This document shows, in pieces, positions 62,704 through 64,000 of a stretch of 64,000 nt of DNA (its first letter is position 1; each line of letters opens with the position of its first letter). The stretch comes from Gavia stellata (Eukaryota; Chordata; Aves; Gaviiformes; Gaviidae): the NCBI RefSeq assembly GCF_030936135.1, contig NW_026776913.1, positions 992,001 to 1,056,000 of the forward strand, read 5' to 3'. Below the pieces are notes generated by a model. The model was not told where the DNA came from. It did not search any database and saw only the letters and a program-made list of their open reading frames with translations. Both the position numbers and the translations under genes were made by a program.

Positions 62704-62901
62704 TCAGAGATGCTATTAGAGAGGCCAGACGTGACACAGTGTTCAACACATTTGTGAAAGGGTCAGACACAACAGGAACAAGCCTCAAGAGCATTGGTAT
62801 GAACCCCAGCAATTACTACCAGGTATGATAATCAGAGGGACAAAAAGCACAGTCCTGGGCTAAGAGAATCTCTGCGCACTCCGTAGAGAAGGGGAGGCAG
62901 G

Positions 62902-63900
62902 TTATTGTTGATGGAGCAATGTCCATTGCATCAGTTTCCTTAGGGCCTCCTTCAGCTCCACGTTCCTCATGCTGTAGATGAGGGGGTTCACTGCTGGAGG
63001 CATCACCGAGTACAGAAATGACACCAACAGGTCGAGGGATGGGGAAGAGATGGAGGGGGGCTTCAGGTAGGCAAATATGCCAGTGCTGAGGAACAGGGAG
63101 ACCACAGCTAGGTGAGGGAGGCATGTGGAAAAGGGTTTGTGCCGTCCCTGCTCAGAGGGGATCCTCAGCACGGCCCTCAAGATCTGCACATAGGACAGCA
63201 CGATGAAAACAAAACACCCAAAACTGAAACAAGCAGTAACAACAATAAACCCAACCTCGCTGAGGTAGCCGTCTGAGCAGGAGAGCTTGAGGATCTGTGG
63301 AATTTCACAAAAGAACTGGTCCACAGCATTGCCTTGGCAGAGTGGTATTGAAAATGTATTGGCTGTGTGCAGCACAGCATAGAAAAAAATACTGCCCCAG
63401 GCAGCTGCTGCCATGTGGACACAAGCTCTGCTGCCCAGGAGGGTCCCATAGTGCAGGGGTTTGCAGATGGCAATGTAGCGGTCATAGGCCATGATGGTGA
63501 GAAGATAAAACTCTGCTGACATGAAAAGGACAAACAGAAAGAGCTGAGCAGCACATCCTGCAAAGGAGATGGCCCTGGTGTCCCAGAGGGAATTGCCCAT
63601 GGCTTTGGGGAGAGTGGTGGAGATGGAGCCCAGGTCAAGGAGGGAGAGGTTGAGGAGGAAGAAGTACATGGGGCTGTGGAGGTGGTGGTCGCAGACTATG
63701 GCGGTGATGATGAGGCCATTGCCCAGGAGGGCAGCCAGGTAGATGCCCAGGAAGAGGCAGAAGTGCAAGAGCTGCAGCTGACGCGTGTCTGCAAATGCCA
63801 GGAGGAGGAACTGGGTGATGGAGCTGCTGTTGGATTTTGTGGTCGGACATAAGGAAATTCCAGTCAGGGCAGGGAGGTGGACAATGTCTTCTTTAAGCAA
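62902..63900 (-). CDS. Olfactory receptor, OR14-like (OR-5, arm B outer copy)
   Basis: Intronless, 332 residues, mirror copy of OR-1 with three residue changes seen by eye (TRE to TRQ near residue 40; SCSDLYLRE to SCSDGYLSE in the second extracellular loop). All main OR motifs are intact: MAYDRYIAIC at about 137-146, KPFSTCLPHL and PLIYSMRN. As in OR-1, the MSN start of the related genes is replaced by KSN, and an upstream in-frame ATG at 63900 gives a 21-residue N-terminal extension. Two of the three changes lie in the extracellular loop between TM4 and TM5, a place where ligand preference may differ; that is inference. Confidence 0.88.
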   Translation of the reverse strand: MLKEDIVHLPALTGISLCPTTKSNSSSITQFLLLAFADTRQLQLLHFCLFLGIYLAALLGNGLIITAIVCDHHLHSPMYFFLLNLSLLDLGSISTTLPKAMGNSLWDTRAISFAGCAAQLFLFVLFMSAEFYLLTIMAYDRYIAICKPLHYGTLLGSRACVHMAAAAWGSIFFYAVLHTANTFSIPLCQGNAVDQFFCEIPQILKLSCSDGYLSEVGFIVVTACFSFGCFVFIVLSYVQILRAVLRIPSEQGRHKPFSTCLPHLAVVSLFLSTGIFAYLKPPSISSPSLDLLVSFLYSVMPPAVNPLIYSMRNVELKEALRKLMQWTLLHQQ

Positions 63901-64000
63901 CCTGTGGATTTCTCAGGATCAGTGACACAGGGTCTTACCGAGAACAGAACACAGCACTGAGCACTGAGCAGAGCTCAGTATAGCTGGGCTGTAAGGACAG

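Larger units (their letters stand above)
48871..64000 (-). repeat. Inverted duplication, arm B (runs out of the window)
   Basis: Mirror image of 15114-30075. The last base of the window still pairs (64000 with 15114), so the outer limit is not seen. It carries about 700 bp at 49600-50280 that arm A lacks, and lacks the 185 bp at 26552-26736. Confidence 0.93.

Overview
The window looks like avian genomic DNA. Evidence: CR1 LINE fragments on both strands (CR1-type esterase, endonuclease and FADD-box reverse transcriptase), several intronless olfactory receptors of the OR14-like type that is greatly expanded in birds, very short introns in a GC-rich multi-exon gene, and a fossil avian-type LTR element. 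The window contains no prokaryotic or plasmid feature.

Layout. (1) About 0.5-6.0 kb: the 3' part of a plus-strand transmembrane scavenger receptor with four SRCR exons, a stalk, a membrane exon and a tyrosine-motif tail, of the CD163/WC1/SCART type; its 5' end lies before the window. (2) About 6-11.6 kb: non-coding DNA with three tRNA-like loci (Ala, Ser, Phe). (3) About 12-14.8 kb: an old CR1 and a broken ERV fossil. (4) 15.1-30.1 kb and 48.9-64.0 kb: the two arms of a large inverted duplication, about 15 kb each, separated by about 18.8 kb. Each arm carries two OR14-like genes, a 3.3-kb rearranged CR1, a 12/18-bp minisatellite and other shared non-coding DNA. (5) The spacer (30.1-48.9 kb) holds a third type of OR14-like gene with its 5' unit, the two halves of a different OR pseudogene, further CR1 copies, a second minisatellite array and an ERV fragment.

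Five OR coding regions are open: 15214-16212 (+), 27370-28422 (-), 42376-43395 (+), 50904-51827 (+) and 62902-63900 (-). Three of them share a predicted architecture: a GC-rich promoter/first-exon block with a GTAAGT donor 1.4-1.8 kb upstream and a splice acceptor 23-24 nt before the ATG. The GC-rich blocks are far more alike than the DNA around them, and the inner OR pair is less alike than its flanks. Both patterns point to gene conversion in the cluster.

SRCR genes, OR14-like genes and tRNA genes together recall the MHC-linked microchromosome of chicken (chromosome 16) and the extended MHC of mammals. That link is inference. The most notable signal is the inverted duplication with its uneven divergence, together with the homogenised OR first-exon blocks.
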